A DNA stretch of 64,000 nt from Bradyrhizobium erythrophlei (GTDB lineage: Bacteria; Pseudomonadota; Alphaproteobacteria; Rhizobiales; Xanthobacteraceae), in assembly GCF_900142985.1 (NCBI RefSeq), contig NZ_LT670849.1, positions 6,836,501 through 6,900,500 of the forward strand, given 5' to 3'. Made by a program: the position numbers and the translations under genes. Positions 17,268 to 26,252 of the stretch are shown here, one piece after another; position 1 is the first letter of the stretch; every line of letters starts with the position of its first letter. The notes below the pieces were generated by a model. That model did no database searches, was not told the origin of the DNA, and saw only the letters and a list, made by a program, of their open reading frames with translations.

Positions 17268-17888
17268 CTAGCTCAGACCGCTTTCGATGGCAAAGCGCAC
17301 CAGCTCCGCGGAGGATCGCACGCCAAGTTTCTGTCGAATAATGGCCGAGGTATTCGCGACCGTCTTGTAAGGGGAGTGCACCATCCAGGCGATCTCGGAC
17401 AGGCTCTTGCCTGAGCCGAGCAACCTCAGGATTTCCATTTCACGCGCGTTGAGCTTCGACAACGGGTTCCTGGCAACTGTCGGGCCTGCAAAAGCCACGC
17501 TGCGCGCCAGCGCGGACGGAAGATAAACGCCGCCTTTGGCGACTTCGCGGATCGCCTCGACCAGGTCCTGGGGATCACCTGTCTTGGATACGAAGCCCTT
17601 GGCGCCAACTTCGATGGCGCGTCCGACATAGACCGGATCATCGTTCATGCTGAACATGATGATGCGCGCCTGAGGGTCCTTGGCCAGCACGCGGCGCGCC
17701 AGTTCGAAGCCCGATACCGTCGGCAGATTGATATCGATCAGGCAGATGTCGGGATGTTCGGCTGAGAAGGTGCGTTCGGCACTTTCCGCATCCGGCGCTT
17801 CCAAAAACACGATATCCGGCTCGTCGGCGAGCACGGTACGGCAACCGGACGCAACGATCGGATGATCATCTGCGATCAGAATGCGCAT
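17268..17888 (-). CDS. NarL/LuxR-type response regulator
   Basis: A 206-residue response regulator. The receiver domain (about 1-120) has the acidic pair D7-D8 and phosphoacceptor D52 in CLIDINLP, with the lysine in FVSKTGD. The C-terminal LuxR-type helix-turn-helix (about 140-205) contains LNAREMEILRLLGSGKSLSE. The ATG at 17888 starts directly at the receiver fold; upstream in-frame sequence is not conserved-looking. It is divergent from the histidine kinase and directly upstream of fghA. By analogy with FlhSR/MoxYX systems of Paracoccus it probably controls formaldehyde or methanol oxidation genes. Confidence 0.92.
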   Translation of the reverse strand: MRILIADDHPIVASGCRTVLADEPDIVFLEAPDAESAERTFSAEHPDICLIDINLPTVSGFELARRVLAKDPQARIIMFSMNDDPVYVGRAIEVGAKGFVSKTGDPQDLVEAIREVAKGGVYLPSALARSVAFAGPTVARNPLSKLNAREMEILRLLGSGKSLSEIAWMVHSPYKTVANTSAIIRQKLGVRSSAELVRFAIESGLS

Positions 17889-18061
17889 GCATCTCGCCTC
17901 ACACCGACAGTTTCGTTGTTGCACCGCACTGCATGGCGGCGAAATCTCGATCAGCCATGCAACTTCGGCGACAATGCGATAGGCTTTGATTAGACAGACG
18001 CGTGTTTCGCCTGTCAACGTCGGGTGATGAGGAACCGAAAATCGGCGCAATAGGGATCGTC

Positions 18062-19417
18062 ATGTGGCAGAGACTATCATTGCGTTCCCGCATCAATGTG
18101 TTGCTGGCGCTGGTGCTGACATTGGGGCTCGCGGTCAATGTGGCGCGGCTGGTGCTGGAGGCCGGCCCACGCGTCCAGGCTGAAGACCAAAGCGTCACGC
18201 GGCTGGCGCGCGAATTCGTTGAAACCATCGTCACGGGCCTGAACGAAACGGCGGACCCCGAGGCGGGGCTGAACCAGATTATCGCCGATCTCAAGCGGCT
18301 GCGTCATGTCAGCATCACACGGCAAGATACCGCCGCTGCGGTTGACGCTCGAGATGAAGATGACGATGCGCGCTCGGTGCCCGCATGGTTTGCCACGCTC
18401 GTGCATCCCGAAACAACCTCGGTCAGCGTCCCGGTTTCGATCCGCGGTCAGGAGACCGCGCTCGTCATCACTTCGATCCCGAACGACGAAATCGCCGAAA
18501 TCTGGGACGGCATCCTGACCCAGCTTGAAGTTGGATCGGCTGTCGCATTGGCGCTTCTTCTGATTACCATGGTCGTTGTCGGCAGGGCGCTCGCGCCGCT
18601 GGACGCCCTGTCGCGGGCCATGAAAGGGATCGAATCCGGCTCCTACGACGTGCACATCGAGCCGAGTGGGGCGCCCGAGCTCGCGGCGATCTGCACCCGG
18701 CTCAATCACCTCGCGGCCACACTGGGGGCGGCGGTCGAAGAAAAGCGGCAACTCGCCGAGCGCGTGGTATCTTTGCAAGACCTGGAACGTGAGGAGATCG
18801 CGCGCGAATTGCACGACGAGTTTGGGCCATATCTCTTCACCTTGCGGGTTCATGCCGGAGCGCTGATGCGGCTTACCAAGGCGCCATTGCCGGATCCGGA
18901 AGGCCTGAGGAAACATGGCAGCGCCATCCTGGAACAGGTGCACGAACTCCAGCAGTTCACGCGCCGGATTCTCGATCGGCTACGTCCAATAGGCCTGGCC
19001 GAGCTCGGGCTTCGTGAGGCGCTGGGTGCACTTCAGCGGTTATGGACCAATTCCCATCCTGACGTGACGATCGAGACGACGATCTCGCAGTCGCTCGGTG
19101 AGACCGGTGAAACGGCGGACCTGACGATCTACCGCGTGGTCCAGGAATCGCTGACCAATGTCTTTCGTCATGCCCGCGCGACGGCGGTCAATGTCAGTAT
19201 CGAACCCGCGGAACGGCCGGCGGGCGGGCAGGGCGGCCGCGACTACGCGCTGGTTCGCGTGCGCGATAATGGCCGCGGATTGAAGCCGGACCAGAAATTC
19301 GGCCTCGGCCTCACCGGCATGCGTGAGCGTATCCTGGCGCTCGGGGGAACGTTGACCGTCGCCTCGGGCGAGGGCGGCGTCACGATCGAGGCCATGGTTC
19401 CCACGCAAGCTCTGTGA
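18062..19417 (+). CDS. NarX-type sensor histidine kinase
   Basis: A 451-residue membrane kinase: first membrane helix near residues 11-31, a periplasmic segment, a second helix around 158-180, HAMP, HisKA_3 with the phosphorylated His in ARELHDEFGPYL, and an ATPase domain with NVFRHARA, DNGRGL and GLGLTGMRERI. The ATG at 18062 follows AGGGAT. It is divergent from the response regulator across 173 bases, so the pair is presumably one two-component system. The signal is unknown; the neighbours point to methanol, formaldehyde or formate. Confidence 0.9.
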   Translation: MWQRLSLRSRINVLLALVLTLGLAVNVARLVLEAGPRVQAEDQSVTRLAREFVETIVTGLNETADPEAGLNQIIADLKRLRHVSITRQDTAAAVDARDEDDDARSVPAWFATLVHPETTSVSVPVSIRGQETALVITSIPNDEIAEIWDGILTQLEVGSAVALALLLITMVVVGRALAPLDALSRAMKGIESGSYDVHIEPSGAPELAAICTRLNHLAATLGAAVEEKRQLAERVVSLQDLEREEIARELHDEFGPYLFTLRVHAGALMRLTKAPLPDPEGLRKHGSAILEQVHELQQFTRRILDRLRPIGLAELGLREALGALQRLWTNSHPDVTIETTISQSLGETGETADLTIYRVVQESLTNVFRHARATAVNVSIEPAERPAGGQGGRDYALVRVRDNGRGLKPDQKFGLGLTGMRERILALGGTLTVASGEGGVTIEAMVPTQAL

Positions 19418-19428
19418 GAGAAACTCTT

Positions 19429-19446
19429 TTCGGGAAATTTCCCGAA
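19429..19446. promoter_or_regulatory. Palindromic operator candidate upstream of the TonB-dependent receptor
   Basis: TTCGGGAAATTTCCCGAA is a perfect 18-base palindrome, and TTTCGGG follows after CGT, so three half-sites of the same sequence are stacked at 19429-19455. It lies 85 bases before the receptor start and 12 after the kinase stop. It could also work as a hairpin after the kinase, but no T-run follows. Confidence 0.55.
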
Positions 19447-19530
19447 CGTTTCGGGACCTTTTGCGCGTGCGCGCGGCAAGCCATCCACTAACATCATCGG
19501 TTCCAGACCGGCGACCAGCAAAACAGCCGG

Positions 19531-21969
19531 ATGGGGGCATTGCGGATGGGTGGTCGGGTCCTGTGTATTGCGTCAATAGCGGCTGCCGCCTTGGTGGTCG
19601 CCGGCAGGCAGGCTTGCGCGCAGGACAGCAACAGCAACGTGACGAACCTGCCACCGGTCGAGGTGGATGCGCCTCAAACCGGCGTGAAGCCGGGGCGAGC
19701 GAGCGGCGAACGGCGTATCGTCCGTCCGGTTCAAAGAATTCCGGTCTACCCGACCGCTCCGTTGGCAACCGTGGCCAACGATGCCGACAAAGTGCCCGCT
19801 GGCATCAATTATGTCGATAGCAACGACATCAAGCGAACCGGCTCCCTGAACGTCATGGATGCCCTGCAACAGAACGTGGCAGGCGTTAACATCAGCGACG
19901 TGGCCGGTAATCCCTTTCAGGCCAATATCGAGTTTCGCGGTTTCGTCGGCTCGCCGGTGGCGGGCACGCCGCAGGGGCTGGCCGTTTATCAGAACGGCGT
20001 TCGCATCAACGAAGCATTCGGGGACATCATCAATTGGGATCTGATACCCACCGCCGCGATCAAATCGGCTTCGGTCGTGACCAACAATCCGGCCTTCGGT
20101 CTCAATGCGCTTGGCGGTGCGGTCGACGTCCGCATGAAGGATGGATTTAGCTACCACGGTACCGAAGTCGATATCATGGGCGGTTCGTTCGGCCGCATCC
20201 AGGGTTCAGCGCAGTGGGGCCAGCAGGTTGGCAGCAACTGGGCCGTCTACGGCGCGCTGGAAGGCGTGCATGACAGCGGCTTCCGCAACTTTTCGCCGTC
20301 CGATATCCGCCGCTTCTACGGCGACATCGGCTATCGATATGACGGCAACGAAATCCATCTCAATCTGGGCGCCGCCAGCGACAATTTCGGCGCGTCTGCG
20401 ACGGTGCCGGCCGAATTGCTACAGCAATTTTGGGGAGCGACCTACACCACGCCGCAGACTTCGGCGAACCAGGTCGGCTATGTGAACCTGACCGGAAAAT
20501 TCGAAGTCTCGCCGAGCTGGACGATCGACGGCATCGCGCACTTCCGCGCGTTCACGCAGCATACCCAAGACGCCAATCCCACGGGGACGCAGCCCTGTGA
20601 CCCCAACACCGCGCTGCTGTGTTTTGGCGACGGCAGCACGCCGGCGAACGGACTGAATGGCGCTCAGCTTGCCAATCCGTTCCCAGCCGGCTCAATCCTT
20701 GGAGAGATCGATCGCACAACCACCAACTCGAACACCGGCGGCTTCTCGGTGCAAGCGACCAACACGGACCAGCTCCTCGGCCACGGCAATCGGTTTGTCG
20801 TCGGCACAAGCTTCGATTCCAGCGTGACGCACTTCGGCGCGAGCGCCGAGCTCGGAACGATCGGGACGAACTATGTCACCGCCGGAAGCGGCATCTTTCT
20901 CGGGCAATCCGGCGATCCGGTTTCGATCGGCCCGGTGTCGCTGCGCGCCACCAACCAATACACCGGCCTTTACGCGCTCGATACGTTCGACGTCACCAAA
21001 GCCTTCTCGATCACCGCGGGCGGCCGCTTTAACGACGCACGGATTTCCTTGCAGGACCAGATCGGTACGCAGCTCAACGGCAATTCAACGTATGACCGGT
21101 TCAATCCGATCATCGGGGGCACCTACAAGATCACGTCCGGGTTGACCGCCTATGCAGGCTATTCGGAATCCAACCGTGCGCCGACCCCGCTCGAACTCGG
21201 ATGCGCCAATCCTGCGATGCCCTGCATTATCGCGGCGTTCCTGGTCTCCGATCCTCCGCTGAAACAGGTAGTGTCGCACACCTACGAAGCTGGTTTCCGG
21301 GGCACAAAGGACTTCAACTTCGGGACACTCGAATGGAAGCTTGGCGGGTTCCGCGCGACCAACACCGACGACATCCTCGCGATTCCCGATCCGATCTTGC
21401 AAGGCTTCGGATATTTCCAGAATGTCGGCTCGACGCGCCGGCAAGGCATCGAGGCCGAAGCCCATCTGAAAGCGTCGAGATGGCAGTTTCGCGCCAGCTA
21501 CGCCTTCATCGACGCGCGTTTTCTCGATTCGCTGCAGGTCGGCTCGAACAGCCCGTTCGCCGACAATAACGGCAACGTCCAGATCACGCCGGGCAATCAG
21601 ATCCCCGCCATTCCACGCCATCGCATCAAGGCCGGGTTCGATTATTCGATCACGGATGCGCTCAAGGTCGGCGGCGACGCGTTATTCGTGAGCAGTCAGT
21701 ATCTGGTCGGAGACGAATCCAACCAGGCGCCGAAACTGCCTTCTTATGCGGTCTTTGGCCTTCACGCTTCCTACCAGATCGACAAGACGTACCAGATCTA
21801 TGGCCGCGTCGATAATCTCTTCGACAACCGCTATGCGACCTACGGCACCTTCTTCAATACGACCTTGGTTCCGAATTTCGCCAATGGCGGCAATCAGTTT
21901 ACGAACCCGGAATCTCTCAGCCCGGCGCGTCCTCGCGCCTTCTATGCCGGGCTGAAGGCGACCTTCTAG
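19531..21969 (+). CDS. TonB-dependent outer-membrane receptor (LutH-like candidate)
   Basis: An 812-residue receptor: signal peptide ending near QACAQD, a plug domain (about 85-210, with MDALQQNVAGVNISD, IEFRGFVGSP and LNALGGAVDV) and a 22-strand-type barrel ending in AFYAGLKATF, with the terminal Phe. It imports a ligand across the outer membrane using TonB energy. Its place at the end of the xoxF, lanmodulin and PQQ-ABC cluster suggests a lanthanide-chelate receptor such as LutH of Methylobacterium. The ligand cannot be read from sequence. A start at the ATG at 19546 is equally possible. Confidence 0.88.
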   Translation: MGALRMGGRVLCIASIAAAALVVAGRQACAQDSNSNVTNLPPVEVDAPQTGVKPGRASGERRIVRPVQRIPVYPTAPLATVANDADKVPAGINYVDSNDIKRTGSLNVMDALQQNVAGVNISDVAGNPFQANIEFRGFVGSPVAGTPQGLAVYQNGVRINEAFGDIINWDLIPTAAIKSASVVTNNPAFGLNALGGAVDVRMKDGFSYHGTEVDIMGGSFGRIQGSAQWGQQVGSNWAVYGALEGVHDSGFRNFSPSDIRRFYGDIGYRYDGNEIHLNLGAASDNFGASATVPAELLQQFWGATYTTPQTSANQVGYVNLTGKFEVSPSWTIDGIAHFRAFTQHTQDANPTGTQPCDPNTALLCFGDGSTPANGLNGAQLANPFPAGSILGEIDRTTTNSNTGGFSVQATNTDQLLGHGNRFVVGTSFDSSVTHFGASAELGTIGTNYVTAGSGIFLGQSGDPVSIGPVSLRATNQYTGLYALDTFDVTKAFSITAGGRFNDARISLQDQIGTQLNGNSTYDRFNPIIGGTYKITSGLTAYAGYSESNRAPTPLELGCANPAMPCIIAAFLVSDPPLKQVVSHTYEAGFRGTKDFNFGTLEWKLGGFRATNTDDILAIPDPILQGFGYFQNVGSTRRQGIEAEAHLKASRWQFRASYAFIDARFLDSLQVGSNSPFADNNGNVQITPGNQIPAIPRHRIKAGFDYSITDALKVGGDALFVSSQYLVGDESNQAPKLPSYAVFGLHASYQIDKTYQIYGRVDNLFDNRYATYGTFFNTTLVPNFANGGNQFTNPESLSPARPRAFYAGLKATF

Positions 21970-21984
21970 AGCGTCGCACCACTA

Positions 21985-23328
21985 TCATTCCGTCGAATCG
22001 AAATCGTGCTCGCTGGCATTCAGCATCGCGGCAATCGTTCGCAGACCGCTGTCGAGCTGATCCATGGTTGGTGCCGCCAGCGCCAGCCTGACGGCATTTG
22101 GCGCGTGGCCAGGCGCGACCGCGAAAGTGGTTGAAGGCGTCAAGGCGATGTCGCGTCTGGCCGCGGCCGCGACGAACGTCTGCGAGCGCCAGTGCGCCGG
22201 CAACGTCAGCCACAGGTGATAGGATTTGTCGTTGGCCTGGATTTCGAAGCCCGCGAGACGGTCGGCCGCCAGTTTCTGGCGCGCGCGAGCATCGAGTCGT
22301 TTCAGTCTGGTCAATTCCGCAACGGTGCCATCGCTCATCATCCGCTGCGCGGCCGCAAACGCAAATCCCGATGCGGTCCACCCGCCCGAACGTACCGAGG
22401 CCATCACACTTTCACGCAACCGTTGCGGCGGCACGATGAAGCCGAGCGCAAGGCCAGGCGCGGCCTTCTTCGACAGACTGTCGATGACAATGCAGGAGTC
22501 CGGTGCGAGCGCGGCGAGTGGTGGCTCGTTGTCGAGAAAACCGTAGACGTTGTCCTCGATGATCGGGAGGTTGAGCTTTTCGACCACGCGCAACAGATCG
22601 GCGCGGCGCGCCGGGCTCATCGTCACACCCAACGGATTCTGAACTACCGGCTGGATGTAAATCGCCGAGAGATGGGCCTCTCGGTGCGCCTTCTGCACCG
22701 AGTCGGGCCGAACGCCGTTTTCGTCCATCGCCAGCGGCACCAGCGAAACGCCGAGCCGCGCGGCGATGCCCTTGATGAAGGGGTAAGTCAAAGGCTCCAC
22801 GCCGCAGCGGCCGCCCGTTGCAACGACGGCGGCGAGCGCTGCTGCGATGCTCTGTCGGCCATTTCCCGTGAAAACCAGCTGGTCGGGTGAGGGGGACCAT
22901 GCGTCTTGTGACAAATACGCGGCTGCCACGCTTCGCGCCGCCGGCGTTCCGAAGCTCGTTGCCTGTCGGAGTGCTGCGTCTAGCGCCGCGGTTTTCTCCA
23001 GCCCCTCGAGACTTTTTGCGATCAGGGCGCTCTGGTCGAGCAGGATCGGATAATTGAACTCGAAGTCGATCCGGATACCGCGCGGCTCGCTGGGCGCTGC
23101 GACGCCGCGTTTCGCATCTCCTGAGATGAAGGTGCCCCGGCCAACCTCGCCAACGACAAGGCCGCGACGCAATAGCTCGGCATAGACGCGGCTTGCCGTC
23201 GAGACGGCGATCTTGCGCTCGTAGGCGAAATCGCGCTGGGGAGGCAGCCGCTCGCCGGGCTTCAACGCGCCATCAGCTATTTCCGCGGCAATCGCATCCG
23301 CCAGCCTCAGATATTCGGACTTCGACAT
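21985..23328 (-). CDS. MocR/PdxR-type regulator (GntR domain plus aminotransferase fold)
   Basis: A 447-residue fusion: winged helix of the GntR type (about 1-75, with GERLPPQRDFAYERKIAVST) and a type I aminotransferase-like domain (about 95-440). The pyridoxal-phosphate lysine fits SLSKKAAPGLALGF. The ATG at 23328 begins the helix-turn-helix; the longer upstream reading is not coding-like. It diverges from the TauE/SafE permease, its likely target. It converges on the TonB receptor gene with 15 bases between stops. The effector is unknown. Confidence 0.9.
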   Translation of the reverse strand: MSKSEYLRLADAIAAEIADGALKPGERLPPQRDFAYERKIAVSTASRVYAELLRRGLVVGEVGRGTFISGDAKRGVAAPSEPRGIRIDFEFNYPILLDQSALIAKSLEGLEKTAALDAALRQATSFGTPAARSVAAAYLSQDAWSPSPDQLVFTGNGRQSIAAALAAVVATGGRCGVEPLTYPFIKGIAARLGVSLVPLAMDENGVRPDSVQKAHREAHLSAIYIQPVVQNPLGVTMSPARRADLLRVVEKLNLPIIEDNVYGFLDNEPPLAALAPDSCIVIDSLSKKAAPGLALGFIVPPQRLRESVMASVRSGGWTASGFAFAAAQRMMSDGTVAELTRLKRLDARARQKLAADRLAGFEIQANDKSYHLWLTLPAHWRSQTFVAAAARRDIALTPSTTFAVAPGHAPNAVRLALAAPTMDQLDSGLRTIAAMLNASEHDFDSTE

Positions 23329-23330
23329 AT

Positions 23331-23363
23331 ATTGCACCGAGAACAATGTTTTGATTGCACCGA
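23331..23363. promoter_or_regulatory. Direct repeats upstream of the MocR-type gene
   Basis: ATTGCACCGA occurs at 23331-23340 and again at 23354-23363, a 23-base period or about two helical turns. MocR-type regulators commonly bind direct repeats, so this is a candidate autoregulatory site covering the gene's own start. Confidence 0.5.
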
Positions 23364-23501
23364 TGTTTGTATCGGAACATGGTAACTGCAGCAACCGGAT
23401 TGCCCCGGGAAGCACGAACATTTCGGTCGATGAGCCCACGGCCCGCTCGAATGAGCGCACGCGCCGACGGTGTCGCATTGCCCTGACCATAGGAGGCAAA
23501 C

Positions 23502-24260
23502 ATGGAACTGACGGTCGCTACAATCCTGATCGCCTTCGCCGGTGTCTTTCTGATCTGCTTCATGAAGGGAGCGTTCGGCGGCGGATTCTCCATCGTCGGC
23601 ATTCCGCTGCTGTCGCTCGTCATGGACCCGGTCACCGCCGGCGGTCTGCTCGCGCCGCTGTTCATCGCGATGGATCTGTTCGCGCTGCGCTACTGGAAGC
23701 CCTCGACCTGGTCGAAGCCGGATTTGCTGCGGCTGTTGCCCGGGCTCGTGGCCGGCATCGCCTTTGGCTATCTGCTGTTCCGTTTTCTGGACCACCGCGC
23801 CATCGCCATCCTGATGGCCGTGACCACGTTGATCTTCGTCGGCCTATGGCTGATAGCAGGCGGGAAGGTGATTATTCGTCCGCGCTCGACGCCGAAGGCC
23901 ATCACCGCCGGCGTTGCCTCGGGGATCACCACCATGGTGGCGCATTCGGGCGGACCGCCGCTTGCGATGTACCTGCTGCCGCTCGGTCTCAGCAAGGAAA
24001 TCTACGCGGGCACAACGAGCCTGTTCTTTACGGTCGGCAACGCGACCAAGGCGATACCCTGGCTGTTACTGGTCAGGCCAACCGCTGACGCCTGGACGCT
24101 GATGGCGTTTTGCCTGCTCGCGATTCCCGCCGGTGTATGGCTGGGGTGGCGGCTTCACGGCTCACTGGACCAACGCCAGATTTATCGCGTCTGCTACGGA
24201 TTGCTGGTCGTGACGGCGTTCAAGCTGCTATGGGACGGTGTCTCCGGTTATGTCGCGTGA
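23502..24260 (+). CDS. TauE/SafE-family membrane permease
   Basis: A 252-residue integral membrane protein with about eight hydrophobic segments. It begins with the typical KGAFGGGFSIVGIPLLSL motif and repeats the pattern in the second half (GVASGITTMVAHSGGPPLAMY). The family moves sulfite, sulfonates or other organic anions. AGGAGG lies before the ATG. It is divergent from the MocR-type regulator and convergent with the FMN reductase gene. The substrate cannot be predicted. Confidence 0.88.
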   Translation: MELTVATILIAFAGVFLICFMKGAFGGGFSIVGIPLLSLVMDPVTAGGLLAPLFIAMDLFALRYWKPSTWSKPDLLRLLPGLVAGIAFGYLLFRFLDHRAIAILMAVTTLIFVGLWLIAGGKVIIRPRSTPKAITAGVASGITTMVAHSGGPPLAMYLLPLGLSKEIYAGTTSLFFTVGNATKAIPWLLLVRPTADAWTLMAFCLLAIPAGVWLGWRLHGSLDQRQIYRVCYGLLVVTAFKLLWDGVSGYVA

Positions 24261-24290
24261 GCGGGCTCGGACTTGTCCGCGAGGCGATAA

Positions 24291-24881
24291 TCAATACGGC
24301 GGCGGCTTGCGTTGCCGCTGCGTCTTCGCAGCTTCCACCCACCACAGGAGGTCGTCTGCGAACCGCGGGAAAGCATGCGCCAGTGCCTTTCCTCCCTCAC
24401 CAATCGGTTCGCCATCCGCCGAGAGCGTCGCAGCAATCGGTCCAGCCGAAATCGTACTCGAGGTCACGACCATGCCCATTTCCGAAAGCGTGCCGTGCCA
24501 GGCGGTCGCGGCGCGGGCGCCGGCAAATCGCCCGGCAGAATAACTGGCGATCGCAGCCGGACGCCAAAACCACTCCTCGAGGAAGTGATCGGTCAGGTTT
24601 TTCAAGCCTGGCTGAACACCCCAGTTGTACTCGCCGGTGACAAAGACAAAACCGTCGGCGTCGCGAATTTTGCCGGCCAGACGTTCGAGCGCATCCGGCG
24701 CCTGTCCGCGCGGATACTCCTTGTACATGCGATCGAGCATCGGCAACCCAACTGCCTTTGCATCGATCAATTCGACGTCCTCTCCGTGTTGGCGCCATTG
24801 GCCAACCAGAAAGTCCGCAAGCCTGATGCCCATGCGATTGGAACGATAGGATCCGTAAAGCACAAGGATACGATAGCTCAT
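24291..24881 (-). CDS. NADPH-dependent FMN reductase family protein
   Basis: A 196-residue flavodoxin-like reductase, with the FMN-binding start ILVLYGSYRSNRMG and the second flavin motif FVTGEYNWGVQPGLKNLTDH. The ATG at 24881 starts the fold; the upstream in-frame extension would run into the LacI gene. It lies 115 bases downstream of the LacI-type gene on the same strand. It could supply reduced flavin or act as a quinone/azo reductase; its closeness to the flavin monooxygenase regulon favours the former. Confidence 0.85.
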   Translation of the reverse strand: MSYRILVLYGSYRSNRMGIRLADFLVGQWRQHGEDVELIDAKAVGLPMLDRMYKEYPRGQAPDALERLAGKIRDADGFVFVTGEYNWGVQPGLKNLTDHFLEEWFWRPAAIASYSAGRFAGARAATAWHGTLSEMGMVVTSSTISAGPIAATLSADGEPIGEGGKALAHAFPRFADDLLWWVEAAKTQRQRKPPPY

Positions 24882-24996
24882 TGTTGTGCTCCGATCATCG
24901 AGCGGCAAAAAGCGGGCCCTGTTGTTCGCGCCCGCCAGATGAACAGCATCTTGGGATGCTGGCGCGATCAACGCAACGACTGTTCCCCGGCCACCA

Positions 24997-26061
24997 TCAC
25001 GCCGGCGCGATCTCGCGTAAACGGCGCGCCGCACGGCGATCCATGGTCGACGAGCGCGTGATCAGCGTACCCCTGACGATACGGTTCTCCGGCGCCGACG
25101 CAGCGCCACGCTCGCCGCCCAGTCCCAGGATTTCCATGGCCGCCTTCGCCATTTCGTGAACCGGCTGCCGGATGGTGGTGAGTGCGTAACTCGGTAAAGC
25201 GGCCAGGGGCACATCGTCATAGCCGACAATAGATACATCGCCGGGCACGCTGAGGCCGAGTTCGCGTGCGGCATCGATGCCGCCGAAAGCCATCACATCG
25301 CTCGCGAAGAAAAGCGCATCCGGACGCTTGGCTTGCCGCAACAGCCGCTTGGCAGCGGCATATCCCGCTTCATAGCTGAATTCGCCACCTTCCTCCTGCA
25401 AGCAGGTTTCAATCTTCAGCTGTTTGAGGCGCGAAAGAAATCCCGAACGCCGGTCACGGTTGGTCGTGGCGTCGCGTTGCGCGGCCACGAATGCCAGCCG
25501 CTCATGGCCGGTAGCCACGAGATAGTCCGCGACCTGCCGCCCGCCGCCGACATTGTCGCTCGATACAGCGTGGATCTTGAGGCCGGGCACATAGCGATTG
25601 AAGGAAACCACAGGCGTATCACGCGCCGCGCAGATCCGCGCCATGGCTGACGAAATCGTGGCCGAGGTCAGGATGATCGCGTCGACCTGGTATTGCAGCA
25701 GGTTCGGAATGATATCGTCGACCTTCTGCCCGGCCGAAGGAACGAACAGCAAGGTCTGGAAGCCGGCCGCCTGGACCTGCTGCACCAGCTCGTCCAGCAC
25801 GACGGGATAGAAGGGGTCGACCAGGTTGGCCATCACGATCGCGACCATGTTGGTCTGGCGGGTGATCAGACTGCGGGCGATCACGTTGGGTTGGTAGCCG
25901 AGCTTGTTGGCCGCCTTGATCACCCGATGCTTCATCTCCTCCGAAATGCTTGCTGTCATCGAGAAGGCGCGAGAAATCGTCGATTGGGAAACGCCAATCG
26001 TGCGGGCTACGTCCTGAGCTGTCACCTGTGTTCCGGCTTTCGGGTTCGCTCGCTTAGCCAT
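24997..26061 (-). CDS. LacI-family transcriptional regulator
   Basis: A 354-residue repressor: helix-turn-helix (about 13-60, with TAQDVARTIGVSQSTISRAF and the hinge GYQPNVIARSL) and a periplasmic-binding-like effector domain (about 68-340). It is divergent from the tandem flavin reductases. The palindromes TTGCATACGCATGCAA at 26151-26166 and its relatives at 28731 and 28830 have the CpG centre typical of LacI-family operators. They link this protein to the monooxygenase, the reductases and the ABC transporter. The inducer is presumably the transported substrate. Confidence 0.92.
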   Translation of the reverse strand: MAKRANPKAGTQVTAQDVARTIGVSQSTISRAFSMTASISEEMKHRVIKAANKLGYQPNVIARSLITRQTNMVAIVMANLVDPFYPVVLDELVQQVQAAGFQTLLFVPSAGQKVDDIIPNLLQYQVDAIILTSATISSAMARICAARDTPVVSFNRYVPGLKIHAVSSDNVGGGRQVADYLVATGHERLAFVAAQRDATTNRDRRSGFLSRLKQLKIETCLQEEGGEFSYEAGYAAAKRLLRQAKRPDALFFASDVMAFGGIDAARELGLSVPGDVSIVGYDDVPLAALPSYALTTIRQPVHEMAKAAMEILGLGGERGAASAPENRIVRGTLITRSSTMDRRAARRLREIAPA

Positions 26062-26150
26062 GGCCTGATCGTCTCACCAAGAATGTTTTTCGGGTGTAGT
26101 ATAGGATGCTGGGCGCATATACGTTTGCTCAAAACTTTGGCAATAACGCA

Positions 26151-26166
26151 TTGCATACGCATGCAA
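26151..26166. promoter_or_regulatory. LacI-type operator candidate 1
   Basis: TTGCATACGCATGCAA is a near-perfect palindrome with CG at the centre, between the LacI-type gene and the tandem flavin reductases. The neighbouring ATTTG.TCTTGC is shared with the site at 28830, so 25 of 27 bases agree between the two promoters. Confidence 0.7.
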
Positions 26167-26252
26167 TTTGATCTTGCCCCCTGAGGTTGCCCGCCTCAAT
26201 CTCAACGACTAAAGACGGCGCCAAGCGACAGACCCCTCTTTCGGTGAAGAAA

